Source of the DNA: Halorientalis persicus
Lineage (GTDB): Archaea; Halobacteriota; Halobacteria; Halobacteriales; Haloarculaceae
Reading direction: 5' to 3'
NCBI RefSeq assembly: GCF_900110215.1
Contig: NZ_FOCX01000001.1
Location: forward strand, 1-64,000
DNA: 64,000 nt
The position numbers were made by a program, and so were the translations under genes. This document shows positions 37,296-46,032 of this stretch, in pieces (the stretch's first letter is position 1; every line of letters begins with the position of its first letter). The notes beneath the pieces were generated by a model, which searched no databases, was not told the origin of the DNA, and saw only the letters and a program-made list of their open reading frames with translations.

Positions 37296-37883
37296 ATGAG
37301 CGAAAGCGACCCGCCGGGGACGTTTTACACCGAGGAGCGGTGGCAAAACTGGATCGAGCGGATCGACGAGGAAGAGATCGACCCGGAAGACGAGGACTCC
37401 GCGCGGCTCCTGCTCAACCTGCAAGACGACACGGCGATCGCCGTCGCGAAGATCATCACGGCCTACGATGACGGCCACGTCGAGGCCGAGGAGGCCCGCG
37501 AAAAGCTCGCGGACATCCGGGAGATCGTCCTCTCGGAGGTCCAGCTGGACGACGAGGAGAAACTGATGCTCGTCGACGGCGTGCAGACCTCGCTGGTCTG
37601 TGTCTTCTACGCTGCCGAGGAGTACGTCGCCGGCGGCGTCGCCGAGGACGGGACCATCGAGGAGTACATTCGCGCGGCCGCCGACGCCGAGGCCGAAGAG
37701 GACCCCGACGCGGCGCTTGGCTACTGCGCGCAGGCCGGCACCCGGATCATCGACGGCAACGAACTGTCGATGGAACTGGCCGAGGAACTGGAGTTCGGAC
37801 TGGTCGCCGAGTGGGTCAACGGCCTCGACAGTCTGCAGACGGCGATGAGCGACCCCGAAGTCGTCGAAGAGGACGAGGACTGA
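37296..37883 (+). CDS. DUF2150-family haloarchaeal protein
   Basis: 195 residues, about one quarter acidic. The opening YTEERWQNWIERIDEEEIDP, middle LLNLQDDTAIAVAKIITAYD and EYVAGGVAEDGTIEEYIRAA are what I recall of the DUF2150 family, conserved in haloarchaea. Predicted all-helical, cytoplasmic, no cysteine motifs. Function unknown. Short upstream AT-rich GAAGTCTTTAACCCC near 37260-37274 may be its promoter. Confidence 0.8.
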   Translation: MSESDPPGTFYTEERWQNWIERIDEEEIDPEDEDSARLLLNLQDDTAIAVAKIITAYDDGHVEAEEAREKLADIREIVLSEVQLDDEEKLMLVDGVQTSLVCVFYAAEEYVAGGVAEDGTIEEYIRAAADAEAEEDPDAALGYCAQAGTRIIDGNELSMELAEELEFGLVAEWVNGLDSLQTAMSDPEVVEEDED

Positions 37884-37950
37884 CGTTCTTTCGGCCGTCG
37901 ATACGCCCCCGAGACTATTCCGAGTCGGGCCGAAAAGAACTGCCGGTAGT

Positions 37951-38361
37951 ATGCCGGACCGCGCCCAGTCCGAAGTTATCGGCGTCGTCATCCTGATCGG
38001 CGTGGTCGTTACGGTGGTCGGGATCGTCAGCGTCGTCGTGCTCTCGAACGTCGCTCAGGAGTCCGCACCGATCGCCGATCTCCGAATCGAGGGGGACGGC
38101 ACCGACCTGCAGATCACCCACATGGGCGGCGACCGACTCGTCGCCACTGACCTCGACGTCGTCGTCAGGGGCGACGAACGGACGAAGCGGTTCGCGGTCG
38201 ACAGGGCCAACCTGACGAGCGACGACGGGGACGACCGCTTCGAGTTCGGAGAGTCGCTGGTCCGCGAGCACGGGTTCGGCGAGACCGACGCGCGCGTGCT
38301 GGTGATCCACCGGCCGACGAACGAGATCGTCGGAGAGGGGACCGTCCGGTTCGGCGGGTGA
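37951..38361 (+). CDS. Type IV pilin-like secreted protein
   Basis: 136 residues. The N-terminus RAQSEVIGVVILIGVVVTVV is a class III signal for prepilin peptidase: a charged start, then a hydrophobic helix (about 9-31) preceded by an AQ/SE site. The rest is a small beta-rich globular domain (IADLRIEGDGTDLQITHMGG). Adjacent to a larger protein with a similar N-terminal helix (38436-40601), 74 bases downstream. Together they may form pseudopilus, adhesion or surface fibres; no ATPase or platform gene is in the window. Confidence 0.75.
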   Translation: MPDRAQSEVIGVVILIGVVVTVVGIVSVVVLSNVAQESAPIADLRIEGDGTDLQITHMGGDRLVATDLDVVVRGDERTKRFAVDRANLTSDDGDDRFEFGESLVREHGFGETDARVLVIHRPTNEIVGEGTVRFGG

Positions 38362-38435
38362 GGCGAGGACGGCCACGTTACGACGACTGGAACAGCCACA
38401 CGAGTTTTACTCGCGGAGCCAGAAGGGTCAGGAAC

Positions 38436-40601
38436 GTGAGCTTTCGGGACGACGAGCGCGGGCAAGCCATCCAGGTCGGAGCCGTGCTGCTGTTCGCGAC
38501 GCTGATCATCGCATTTTCGACGTATCAGGCGTTCGTCGTCCCCAATCAGAACCGCGAGGTGGAGTTCAACCACAATCAAGATGTGCAGGGCGATTTGCAG
38601 GAGGTCAGAAATACCGTCGTCTCGGTTCCGGGTGGAAATACGGGGCGGTCGATCAGGGTCGATCTAGGTGCCCGGTACCCGAGCCGGTTGGTCGCGCTGA
38701 ATCCAGGGCCGGCGACTGGAACGCTGAGAACTATCGGGACGAGCGACGAGCGATACAAACTGACGATCACCAACGCGACGACCACCGGTGAGACCGGCGA
38801 CTACTGGAACGGTTCGAGCCACGTCTACAACACCGGCGGACTCGCGTACGCGCCGAACTACAATCTCTACGATCAGGCGCCGCGAACGATCTACGAGAAC
38901 TCGGTCCTGTACAACGAGGGCCGCGATCGATCGATCACCGTCACGGATCAGCAACTGATCCGGGGGAACCGCATCACGCTGGTGACGCTGAACGGGTCGC
39001 TCGGGACGACGCGATCCGGCACGGTCTCGGTGGATCCGGAACCGCTGAGCACGTCTACCAGGACCGTCACGGTCAGCAACGACTCCCACAACGTCACGGT
39101 CCGGGTTCCGACGCGACTCTCGGCCGCCCAGTGGCGCAACCTGACGGCGGGTGAGACGAACGTCCGGGGTCTGACCGTCGACAGCGGGGCAGTCGACGGC
39201 GACTGGGGACTGCTCAAACTCGATCTCGAACCAGATACGACATACGACCTCCGGATGGCAAAAGTGGGGATGGGAACGGGGTACGACGACCCCACGGCGG
39301 AGTACATCCTGCCGGTCGCGGGCAACGAGTCGACGGTCCCGGAGGGGGGAACCCAGCGGATCACCGTCGAGGTCCGGGACGGTTATAACAACCCCGTCGA
39401 GGGCGTGGACGTAAACGCAAGCGTGTCCCTCACGGACGCGTCAGTGTCTCCGACCCAGCGCGAGACGAACGCGGAGGGGCAGGTCGTCTTCGCGTACAAC
39501 GCTACGGACGTGGAGATCGATGGGGTCGCCCAGGAGACGGAACGACTGAACATCAGTTTCGACACGCCACCGGGCGGCCTCGACACCACGACCTTCGACA
39601 GACAGGCACCCGAGAACGTGACCGTCGAGTTGACGGTCCGGAACGCTGACGATAGCGGTCTCGGGGGCGGCGGCGGTGGCAGCGGGGATCTCGTTTACGA
39701 CGGGAACGCCGTTGCCTACGACGGGCAGGACGGCAACTCGGTTCCCGGCGGTGTCAACGCCACGTTCATCAACGAGTTCGGGCAGGACCTGACCATCACG
39801 GACATCCGCGTCGCGCCGCAGAACGCCAACATCGACACGTTAGACGACACCGTGGGAACCAACACGCCGGCCGCACCGGGGCGCAACGAACTCTACGTGG
39901 ACAGCGACGTACAGAACGGGTACGTCGACGTCGATGACGGGTTCGGATTGCCAACGACGATCGACGTTGACTCCGACGGGTTCCTGAACAACGGGAACCC
40001 CGTCGTCTCTGCCGGGTCGCCCATGACGGTCTACCTCTACGAGTTCTACGACGGTGGAACGAACGTGGACATGGGCGGCCAGACGGTCGACATCACCGTG
40101 AGTTATCGGCTGGAGAACGGGCTCTTCGGCGAGAAGACCTACTCGGTGACGCCGACTGGGAGTGGGAGCGGCGGTGGCGGAACCACTGCCGCAGAGCGGG
40201 TGGACTTCGTGACCGGCAGCCAGGATCCGGACTTTACCTTGACGGGGTCGTTAGCGTTTGATATAGAGAACACCGGCATGTCGGACGTTACTGTGGAACA
40301 GATGTCCGTCGACGTGACCAGCGCCGAAAATATCCAGACGCTCGAGGAGGGGATTGGAGTTAATCCGGAGATGGAAATCGTCGGTACGACCGACAGTGGC
40401 TCCTACAGCACCGGCTCGTACTCACTGGGCAACACTGTGACCCTCGACAACTTCGCCACTATCGACGGGAACAGCCAAGCGACCTTCGGACTCCGGTACT
40501 TCAGACGGGGAAGCAACCGTCAGAGCGTCGCTAGCGAGGATATCTCGGTTACCGTCACGTACAGCGACGGGTCGACTGATACGTTCACGTTCACCGCGTG
40601 A
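38436..40601 (+). CDS. Large pilin-like/adhesin-type protein with Ig-like domain
   Basis: 721 residues from GTG 38436 (VSFRDDERGQAIQVGAVLLF). The sequence RGQAIQVGAVLLFATLII is a pilin-type helix (about 7-30), and Tyr-Gln-Ala-Phe-Val-Val-Pro follows, common in large haloarchaeal surface proteins. About 300-390: VPEGGTQRITVEVRDGYNNP, VEGVDVNASV, NAEGQVVFAYNATD, an invasin/Big-1-like Ig fold. Gly-rich linkers (GGGGGGSG near 440; GSGSGGGG near 600) separate two C-terminal beta domains that look related (both have NDxTITDI / SDVTVEQM strands after an NxSF or FDIENTG). Probably exported and filament- or surface-associated. The start 38358 would include basic sequence and is rejected. Confidence 0.7.
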   Translation: MSFRDDERGQAIQVGAVLLFATLIIAFSTYQAFVVPNQNREVEFNHNQDVQGDLQEVRNTVVSVPGGNTGRSIRVDLGARYPSRLVALNPGPATGTLRTIGTSDERYKLTITNATTTGETGDYWNGSSHVYNTGGLAYAPNYNLYDQAPRTIYENSVLYNEGRDRSITVTDQQLIRGNRITLVTLNGSLGTTRSGTVSVDPEPLSTSTRTVTVSNDSHNVTVRVPTRLSAAQWRNLTAGETNVRGLTVDSGAVDGDWGLLKLDLEPDTTYDLRMAKVGMGTGYDDPTAEYILPVAGNESTVPEGGTQRITVEVRDGYNNPVEGVDVNASVSLTDASVSPTQRETNAEGQVVFAYNATDVEIDGVAQETERLNISFDTPPGGLDTTTFDRQAPENVTVELTVRNADDSGLGGGGGGSGDLVYDGNAVAYDGQDGNSVPGGVNATFINEFGQDLTITDIRVAPQNANIDTLDDTVGTNTPAAPGRNELYVDSDVQNGYVDVDDGFGLPTTIDVDSDGFLNNGNPVVSAGSPMTVYLYEFYDGGTNVDMGGQTVDITVSYRLENGLFGEKTYSVTPTGSGSGGGGTTAAERVDFVTGSQDPDFTLTGSLAFDIENTGMSDVTVEQMSVDVTSAENIQTLEEGIGVNPEMEIVGTTDSGSYSTGSYSLGNTVTLDNFATIDGNSQATFGLRYFRRGSNRQSVASEDISVTVTYSDGSTDTFTFTA

Positions 40602-40649
40602 AGTTCACGGTTGGCGACTGATCTGTTCTGCCAGCCGGTCCTATTTCTT

Positions 40650-40663
40650 TCGACAGCTGTCGA
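40650..40663. promoter_or_regulatory. 14-base palindrome upstream of HMG-CoA synthase
   Basis: TCGACAGCTGTCGA is a perfect 14-base palindrome, 14 bases upstream of the likely TATA box AATATATTATA at 40677-40687. The position suits an activator or repressor site for the downstream gene; no protein can be named. Confidence 0.45.
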
Positions 40664-40676
40664 TAGTTTAGTCGAC

Positions 40677-40687
40677 AATATATTATA
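40677..40687 (+). promoter_or_regulatory. TATA box of HMG-CoA synthase gene
   Basis: AATATATTATA lies 23-33 bases before the ATG at 40710, so transcription should begin at or a few bases from the ATG, giving a leaderless or very short-leader mRNA. GGAGG immediately before ATG is too close to act as a normal ribosome binding site. Confidence 0.55.
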
Positions 40688-40709
40688 CCACGTTCCCGGA
40701 GATGGAGGT

Positions 40710-42053
40710 ATGACAGCGGTCGGCATCGACGCCGTGGAGATCAGGACGGGGAAGCTCGAACTGGATCTGGCGGAGACCTTCGCGCCGGCGAAGGGCGAGG
40801 ATCCGGGCAAGTACACGAAGGGGCTCGGCCTCCATTCGAGTTCGTTCCCGGACGCTTACGAGGACATCGTGACGATGGGGGCCAACGCGGCCCACCGTCT
40901 GATGGAACGGAAGGGGCTGGAGCCCGACGACATCGGTCGGATCGACGTGGCGACCGAGAGTGCCTTCGACAACTCAAAGCCCGTCTCGACGTACATCGCG
41001 GGCTGTCTGGAGCAGGTGTACGACGGTGACTTCCACCACGCCAACAAGGGCGAGCGGAAGTTCGCCTGCGTCGCGGGCACCCAGAGCATCGACGACGCGT
41101 ACAACTGGATCCGCGCGGGGCGACACCGCGGGCGGAAAGCAATCGTCGTCGCGACGGACACGGCACTGTACGCCCGCGGCGATCCGGGCGAGGCGACCCA
41201 GGGTGCGGGTGCGGTCGCACTGTTGATCGGCGAGGACCCCAATCTGGTGGAGCTGTCCCCGGAACAGGGCTTCGGAAGCGCAGACGAGACGGACTTCCTC
41301 AAGCCGAACCAGCAGTTCCCCTCGGTCGACGGGAAGCGGTCGGTGCAGGTGTACCTCGCGCGGATGCGCGAAGCCGTCGAGGACTTCGAGTCGGTCTGGG
41401 GCGAGATCGAGCCCGGGGACTTCACACTCGTTCCGTTCCACACGCCGTTCCCAGGGATGGTCCGGAAGGCCGCGCTGCTGGGGTTCCGGCACATCACCCG
41501 GGACACCCACATCGAGGAGGAACTGGCCGCGGAGATCGGTCGCCAGCCTCGCGCCGAGGCGTTCGACGACGAGGCGGCGTTCCGTGACGCTATCAGCGAG
41601 TACACGGACAAGCTCAAAGAGACCGAGACCTACGCGGCCTGGTACGACGACGTGATCGATCCGACACTCACGATCTCCCGTGAGGTCGGGAACTGGTACA
41701 CCGGCTCGGTCCACGTCGCCCGAGTCAGCGGCCTCAAGCAGGCGCTGGAGGCCGGCGAGGACCTGACCGGCGAGCGCCTGCTCGTCGGCTCGTACGGCAG
41801 TGGCGCACAGGCAGAAATTCACGCCGAGACCGTCCAGCCGGGCTGGGAGGACGAGATCGCCGAGTTGAACGTCGACGAACAGCTCGAATCGCGGTACGCC
41901 ATCTCCTTCGAGGAGTACGAGCACATCCACGACGTACACAACCACGACACGGACACCCAGGCCGACGCCGAGGAGTTCACGACCCCCGACGCGGAGTTCG
42001 TCTTCGACGGCTGGGGCCGGATGGGCGAGCGGAAGTATCGCTACGTGGAGTAA
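40710..42053 (+). CDS. Hydroxymethylglutaryl-CoA synthase
   Basis: 447 residues from ATG 40710 (MTAVGIDAVEIRTGKLELDL). Catalytic Cys is in RKFACVAGTQSID (about 111-123); VATESAFDNSKPVSTYIAGC (about 76-95), and FHTPFPGMVRKAALLGFRHI (about 240-259) contain other conserved active-site residues; GNWYTGSVHVARVSGLKQ (about 328-345) follows. It condenses acetoacetyl-CoA and acetyl-CoA in the mevalonate pathway that makes archaeal isoprenoid lipids. Archaeal/bacterial type, full length. Confidence 0.94.
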   Translation: MTAVGIDAVEIRTGKLELDLAETFAPAKGEDPGKYTKGLGLHSSSFPDAYEDIVTMGANAAHRLMERKGLEPDDIGRIDVATESAFDNSKPVSTYIAGCLEQVYDGDFHHANKGERKFACVAGTQSIDDAYNWIRAGRHRGRKAIVVATDTALYARGDPGEATQGAGAVALLIGEDPNLVELSPEQGFGSADETDFLKPNQQFPSVDGKRSVQVYLARMREAVEDFESVWGEIEPGDFTLVPFHTPFPGMVRKAALLGFRHITRDTHIEEELAAEIGRQPRAEAFDDEAAFRDAISEYTDKLKETETYAAWYDDVIDPTLTISREVGNWYTGSVHVARVSGLKQALEAGEDLTGERLLVGSYGSGAQAEIHAETVQPGWEDEIAELNVDEQLESRYAISFEEYEHIHDVHNHDTDTQADAEEFTTPDAEFVFDGWGRMGERKYRYVE

Positions 42054-42211
42054 TTGGCATCTCGAACCTCTGTTTTCGAACCTGATAGGGTATTTTCATC
42101 GGATTAGCCCCTCAAGCGCGGTATCTCTGCCCCGTCGTTCAACTGGTCGAAAGTATTGATAACGATAAAATTAACGAGGGATTCAAATCGGATGGTGGAC
42201 AACGCCGGGGT

Positions 42212-43390
42212 ATGGCACACCCAGCGGAGAGCGCGTTCGTGGGCGCGATCATCGGCCTGATCACGGCGCTGGTCGCGTTCCCGACGCGAGTCGGACGGTT
42301 GCTCGCGCCGGCGGGCGGGGTCGTCGTCGACGGCATCCGCTGGGTCAGCGAGACACTGCCCGACTGGGCGTTCATCCTGACGGTTTTTCTCGGGACGATG
42401 ATCGTCGCCGTGGTCGTCGCCTACGAGTTCGCCAGAGTCGGCTACGCGGCGGTCCGACGGGCCGGCCCACGGACGAAGCGCATCGTTCGGTTCGTCACAC
42501 CGAACACGCCCATCGGGAAGGCAGCGTTCGCGTTCTGTGTCACCATCCTCTTTCTCATCGGCTCGGTGTGGGCGCTCCCGTACGTGATCGGTGACATCGG
42601 TGCGAACAGCCCGATTACCGACTCGGGTGATCTCTCGAACACGAGCGATCCGCAGGATTCGGCCGAAGAGGTGACCGATCACTACGGTCAGTTACTCGCC
42701 GACGACACCATCATAAGCGGGCAAGACGCGAGCAGTTACGATCGGCCGCGGCCCGACACCGACGGCGACCGGCTAAAAGACAGCTGGGAAGAACGCGGGC
42801 GCACGCCGGACGGGGCCAAACTCCCGAACGCAGACCCGGACCGGATGGATCTGTACGTCCAGATCAACTACGGGAGTTACACGCACCCACTCACCCAGCG
42901 GGAGAAACAGATGCTCACGGAGGTGTGGGCGGAGATGCCGGTCCGGAACCCCGACGGATCGACGGGGATCACACTTCACATCGACGACACCCGGAGCGAC
43001 GGCTACGGCGGTGCCATCGGCGAGGAGATCGTCGCCGGCGGACCGGAGATTAGAGACTACTATACGGCCCGCAACCTCGGGCCGCGGCGCTGTCAATACC
43101 ACCAGGTCCTCGTCGGCGAGTCCACGGGCAGTCTCGGATGGGGGAGTGCACCGGGATTCTCGAGCATCGTCGACGACCAGCCCCCCGAGTCCGACGGTGA
43201 GATCCCGGCCAGAGTTCACGTCATCACACACGAACTCCTTCACAACGTCGCGGGGAAGGTCGGCGGTCGCAAACACACCACAGAGGGATGGCTGTCCACC
43301 GCCGACGACACGTTCCTCTCGGACGCGACGGCCCAGGACCTGAACGACGGACTGGCCGGTTCGGGGTATTTCCAGCAGAACCTCTGCTAG
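42212..43390 (+). CDS. Membrane-anchored protein with HExxH metalloprotease motif
   Basis: 392 residues. Three hydrophobic helices in the first third (about 9-30, 52-72, 105-131) are followed by a linker with DTDGDRLKDSWEERGRTPDG (about 187-206), a calcium-binding thrombospondin-3-like loop, and a C-terminal domain. VHVITHELLHNVAGKVGGRK (about 332-351) contains HELLH, a zincin-type HExxH, and KHTTEGW follows after about seven residues. This suggests a zinc peptidase facing outside. I do not recognise a named family. Upstream AT-rich AACGATAAAATTAACG at 42161-42176 is the likely promoter. Confidence 0.65.
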   Translation: MAHPAESAFVGAIIGLITALVAFPTRVGRLLAPAGGVVVDGIRWVSETLPDWAFILTVFLGTMIVAVVVAYEFARVGYAAVRRAGPRTKRIVRFVTPNTPIGKAAFAFCVTILFLIGSVWALPYVIGDIGANSPITDSGDLSNTSDPQDSAEEVTDHYGQLLADDTIISGQDASSYDRPRPDTDGDRLKDSWEERGRTPDGAKLPNADPDRMDLYVQINYGSYTHPLTQREKQMLTEVWAEMPVRNPDGSTGITLHIDDTRSDGYGGAIGEEIVAGGPEIRDYYTARNLGPRRCQYHQVLVGESTGSLGWGSAPGFSSIVDDQPPESDGEIPARVHVITHELLHNVAGKVGGRKHTTEGWLSTADDTFLSDATAQDLNDGLAGSGYFQQNLC

Positions 43391-43658
43391 ACCACCGTCT
43401 GCCGCCTCGGGTTCGTAGCGGAGCCACGAATCACTCGGCGCAAAACCGTCTCCGGAGATCTCTGGCGCGAAGCACCGCGGATGCTGGTCGCAATACAGAC
43501 CACCGCTGTCTCACGCGAACTGGAATCGGTCCGGTGGCTGTCGACCCTGGTACGGTGAGACCCGGAACGGGGCGAGGTCGGATCTACTCCGCATCGTCTG
43601 CCCGTGTCATCGCGGCCGAGTGGGAAGCTTGAGGGAGACGACGGGCGAGTGGACACGC

Positions 43659-43943
43659 ATGAGCCCGACCGTCCACGAGATTCAGAACGCGATTCGAGAG
43701 ACGACAGGTCGCTTCGAACGGGAGGTCGATGCGTCGTTCACGAAGGAGGAACTGCAGGCGATCTGTGCGGCACTCGGGGTCGCTGTCGACGACGCGGAGC
43801 GGCCGTCGACGACGCAGATGCGCCGACGAATCCGGGCGGCGGTCGGGGTCGCGGAGTCGCTGGAGGCAGCGGACGGCTCCACGTTCCGGAAAGCCGACCT
43901 CCAGGCGATCGCCGACGCGGTCGGAGCGTCCGTCGAGTCGTAA
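43659..43943 (+). CDS. Small two-repeat helical protein
   Basis: 94 residues from ATG 43659 (MSPTVHEIQNAIRETTGRFE). Two copies of a motif are seen: FTKEELQAICAALGVAVDDA (about 26-45) and FRKADLQAIADAVGASVE (about 75-92), each of the form F-x-K-x-x-L-Q-A-I-x-x-A-x-G-x-x-V, reminiscent of HeH/SAP-type helix-turn-helix pairs. RPSTTQMRRRIRAAVGV links them. A DNA-binding role is conjecture. Family not recognised. Confidence 0.55.
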   Translation: MSPTVHEIQNAIRETTGRFEREVDASFTKEELQAICAALGVAVDDAERPSTTQMRRRIRAAVGVAESLEAADGSTFRKADLQAIADAVGASVES

Positions 43944-43965
43944 TCGTAGTCCCCGAGCAGTTCCG

Positions 43966-44673
43966 TCAGGGCAACTCGCTCATCCCGTCGAGCATCGTCG
44001 GCAGGTCCGTCGTCGTCACGGCCAGTGAGAACCCGTCGATGCGTGCCAGTCGCGGCGCGTGCTCCCAGAGACTGTCCTCGTCAAGCCCGTGGAGGACGAT
44101 GGCGTTGGGCGTCGGTGTGACGACACGCATCGCCACCAGTGGTGACTCCCCGCGCGTGACGTTCGTGAACACGAGCGCCCGGTTGGTCGACTGGCCGTAG
44201 AGCCGATAGAACTCCTCGCTGGAGAGTCGGGTGATCGCCTCGATGCTGTCGATGACGGTGTGGCCGGCGACGGTCGTCTGTGCGCCCTCGACCAGTTCCG
44301 TCGCGCCGATAGCGTCGTAGTACCGCTCGATCGGGATCGTCGCCGGGTACTCACGGAGGTCGTGGACGATCTCGCTGTCGAACCCCGCCGAGAGGACGCG
44401 GGCGTGCTGGCGGATACGCCCACCGCCGCGAGCCTCGTCGATGTCCAGCAACGCGCCGACGATGCGCTCTATGACGCCGATCCCCGGGCTCTGCCGGCGG
44501 CCGCTCTCGTAGTCCGAGATTACCGACGAGGAGACCTCCAGCGTGTCGGCCAGTTCGGTCTGGGACACGTCGAAGTCGGTCCGCCACTTTCGAAGGGTCG
44601 CCCCCGGATCGTCGCTCAGCGTGATCTCGCCGGCGATCTTCTCCGCGAGTTCCCGACGTGGCCCACGGCCCAT
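43966..44673 (-). CDS. XRE-type HTH transcriptional regulator
   Basis: 235 residues from ATG 44673 (MGRGPRRELAEKIAGEITLS). A Cro/CI helix-turn-helix is at about 25-80: LRKWRTDFDVSQTELADTLE, SSSVISDYESGRRQSPGIGV. The C-terminal 150 residues form an alpha/beta domain (YYDAIGATELVEGAQTTVAG, HTVIDSIEAITRLSSEEFYR, NAIVLHGLDEDSLWEHAPRL), a combination seen in archaeal XRE regulators. A CTTAAAG box about 25-30 bases upstream of ATG suggests a leaderless transcript. The upstream extension to 44940 belongs to another frame. Regulated gene unknown; it is divergent from the YdjM-like gene. Confidence 0.85.
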   Translation of the reverse strand: MGRGPRRELAEKIAGEITLSDDPGATLRKWRTDFDVSQTELADTLEVSSSVISDYESGRRQSPGIGVIERIVGALLDIDEARGGGRIRQHARVLSAGFDSEIVHDLREYPATIPIERYYDAIGATELVEGAQTTVAGHTVIDSIEAITRLSSEEFYRLYGQSTNRALVFTNVTRGESPLVAMRVVTPTPNAIVLHGLDEDSLWEHAPRLARIDGFSLAVTTTDLPTMLDGMSELP

Positions 44674-44769
44674 GTCGCCAGTGGACGCACTCGAGGACTT
44701 TAAGATACCGGCACGGCGGAGCGGTCGAGCCACCGGAAGGGATTTGCCCGGACGCTCCGATGAGCCCTC

Positions 44770-45399
44770 ATGCCATCGACGGTGGTCCATCTCGCCTTCG
44801 CGGGCATCCTCGCCGCCGCGTTGCTCGCCGACGCCTTCTCCCGCCGAAGCCTCGCCGTCGTGTTCGCCGTCGTGATCTTCGCCGATCTGGACGTGTTCGT
44901 CGGTCTCGTCGTCCCCGGTGCTCACCGCGCGGCCTTCCACACGCTCCTGCTACCCACGGTCGCCGGCGGGCTGCTGTACTACGACCGACGGCGCGACCGC
45001 CCGTGGCTCACCGCCCGCTTCGGCGAGCAGGCACCGCGTCTCGCCTGGGTGTCGCTGCTCGCGTTCACGTTCGCCGCGGTCGGACTCGACCTGTTCACCA
45101 CGTGGGGGGCGAACCCGTTCTATCCCTTGCACGACCAGTTCTACTCCGTCGGCGGGACACTGGAGTACTCCACCCAGCGGGGACTCGTTCAGACGTTCGT
45201 CGAGATCGGCGGCCCCGAGCCCGGACCCCAGCGACTGGGCACGACCGACAGCTACCACGTCAACAGCGGCGTCGACCCGACCCGCGGGGCCGAACCTGAA
45301 GCCGTCGACCGCGTGTTTCCCGTCGCCCAGTCTGGCTGGCAGTTACTGCTCGTCCTCACCAGTCCCGTCGTCCTGTGGGCGCGCGCCCGTCAGGACTGA
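44770..45399 (+). CDS. YdjM/LexA-binding-type membrane metal-dependent hydrolase
   Basis: 209 residues. Several hydrophobic helices carry conserved polar residues: PSTVVHLAFAG (about 2-12), FADLDVFVGLVVPGAHRAAF HTLL (about 37-60), and LDLFTTWGANPFYPLHDQFY (about 108-127) resemble the H, D-x-D, H-x-x-x-H and D motifs of the DUF457/YdjM membrane hydrolases. C-terminal HVNSGVDPTRG region is soluble. Predicted membrane enzyme, substrate unknown. Overlaps the convergent DUF7978-like gene at the 3' end by 10 bases. Confidence 0.75.
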   Translation: MPSTVVHLAFAGILAAALLADAFSRRSLAVVFAVVIFADLDVFVGLVVPGAHRAAFHTLLLPTVAGGLLYYDRRRDRPWLTARFGEQAPRLAWVSLLAFTFAAVGLDLFTTWGANPFYPLHDQFYSVGGTLEYSTQRGLVQTFVEIGGPEPGPQRLGTTDSYHVNSGVDPTRGAEPEAVDRVFPVAQSGWQLLLVLTSPVVLWARARQD

Positions 45400-45950
45400 G
45401 TCGCGAAGGCGGCGACACTCCCCAGCGCACCGAGGACTGCGGGGTAAACCAGACCAGCCAGAATAGCTCCGAGGAGGAGGTCCGGCCCCACAGAGGAACC
45501 GCCCGACTGTACCTGAACCAGGAAGGCCCCGATCACCGCCAGGGGCAGGTACCCGACGACGACGGTCGCGCCGGCCGCGGCAGCGTCGCCGTAGTCCTGC
45601 TCACCGGGAATCCGACGGCCGACGGCGAGACCTGCGATGAATAGCAGTGCGACAGGCACCAGGTACAGAATCGGGGAGAACGCCTCGAACTCGGTGATCA
45701 GGTTGCCGGTGCCGCTCAGGACGGACAGATCGCCGACCGTCGAGACGAAGTGGGCGTTGTAGAACACCCATCCGACGATCTCGTAGGTCAGGTCCTCCCC
45801 ACCGAATACCTGAAAGACCTGATTCACGGCCGATTCGCGAATCTCGCTCCCGACCAGCAGGTAGGTGAAGACGTATCCGAGCAGGTACGCACCCGCGCCA
45901 GCTATCGCACCAGTTCCCAGCGGCAGCCCACCGAACCGATCTGTACTCAT
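45390..45950 (-). CDS. Five-helix membrane protein (DUF7978-like)
   Basis: 186 residues from ATG 45950 (MSTDRFGGLPLGTGAIAGAG). Five hydrophobic helices (about 12-30, 58-78, 90-108, 125-145, 155-180) include GAIAGAGAYLLGYVFTYLLV and GATVVVGYLPLAVIGAFLV. I recall similar haloarchaeal integral membrane proteins annotated DUF7978. Function unknown. The longer frame to 46163 is rejected because the first 71 residues are basic and unlike the family. Confidence 0.7.
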   Translation of the reverse strand: MSTDRFGGLPLGTGAIAGAGAYLLGYVFTYLLVGSEIRESAVNQVFQVFGGEDLTYEIVGWVFYNAHFVSTVGDLSVLSGTGNLITEFEAFSPILYLVPVALLFIAGLAVGRRIPGEQDYGDAAAAGATVVVGYLPLAVIGAFLVQVQSGGSSVGPDLLLGAILAGLVYPAVLGALGSVAAFATQS

Positions 45951-46032
45951 ATCTTTCGAGTCGTCACCTGCCGGAATGAGCCTTGTGGCTTCACTTTTTT
46001 CTCTCCGGGTGTGCCGAAGGCGCACCACTCTC

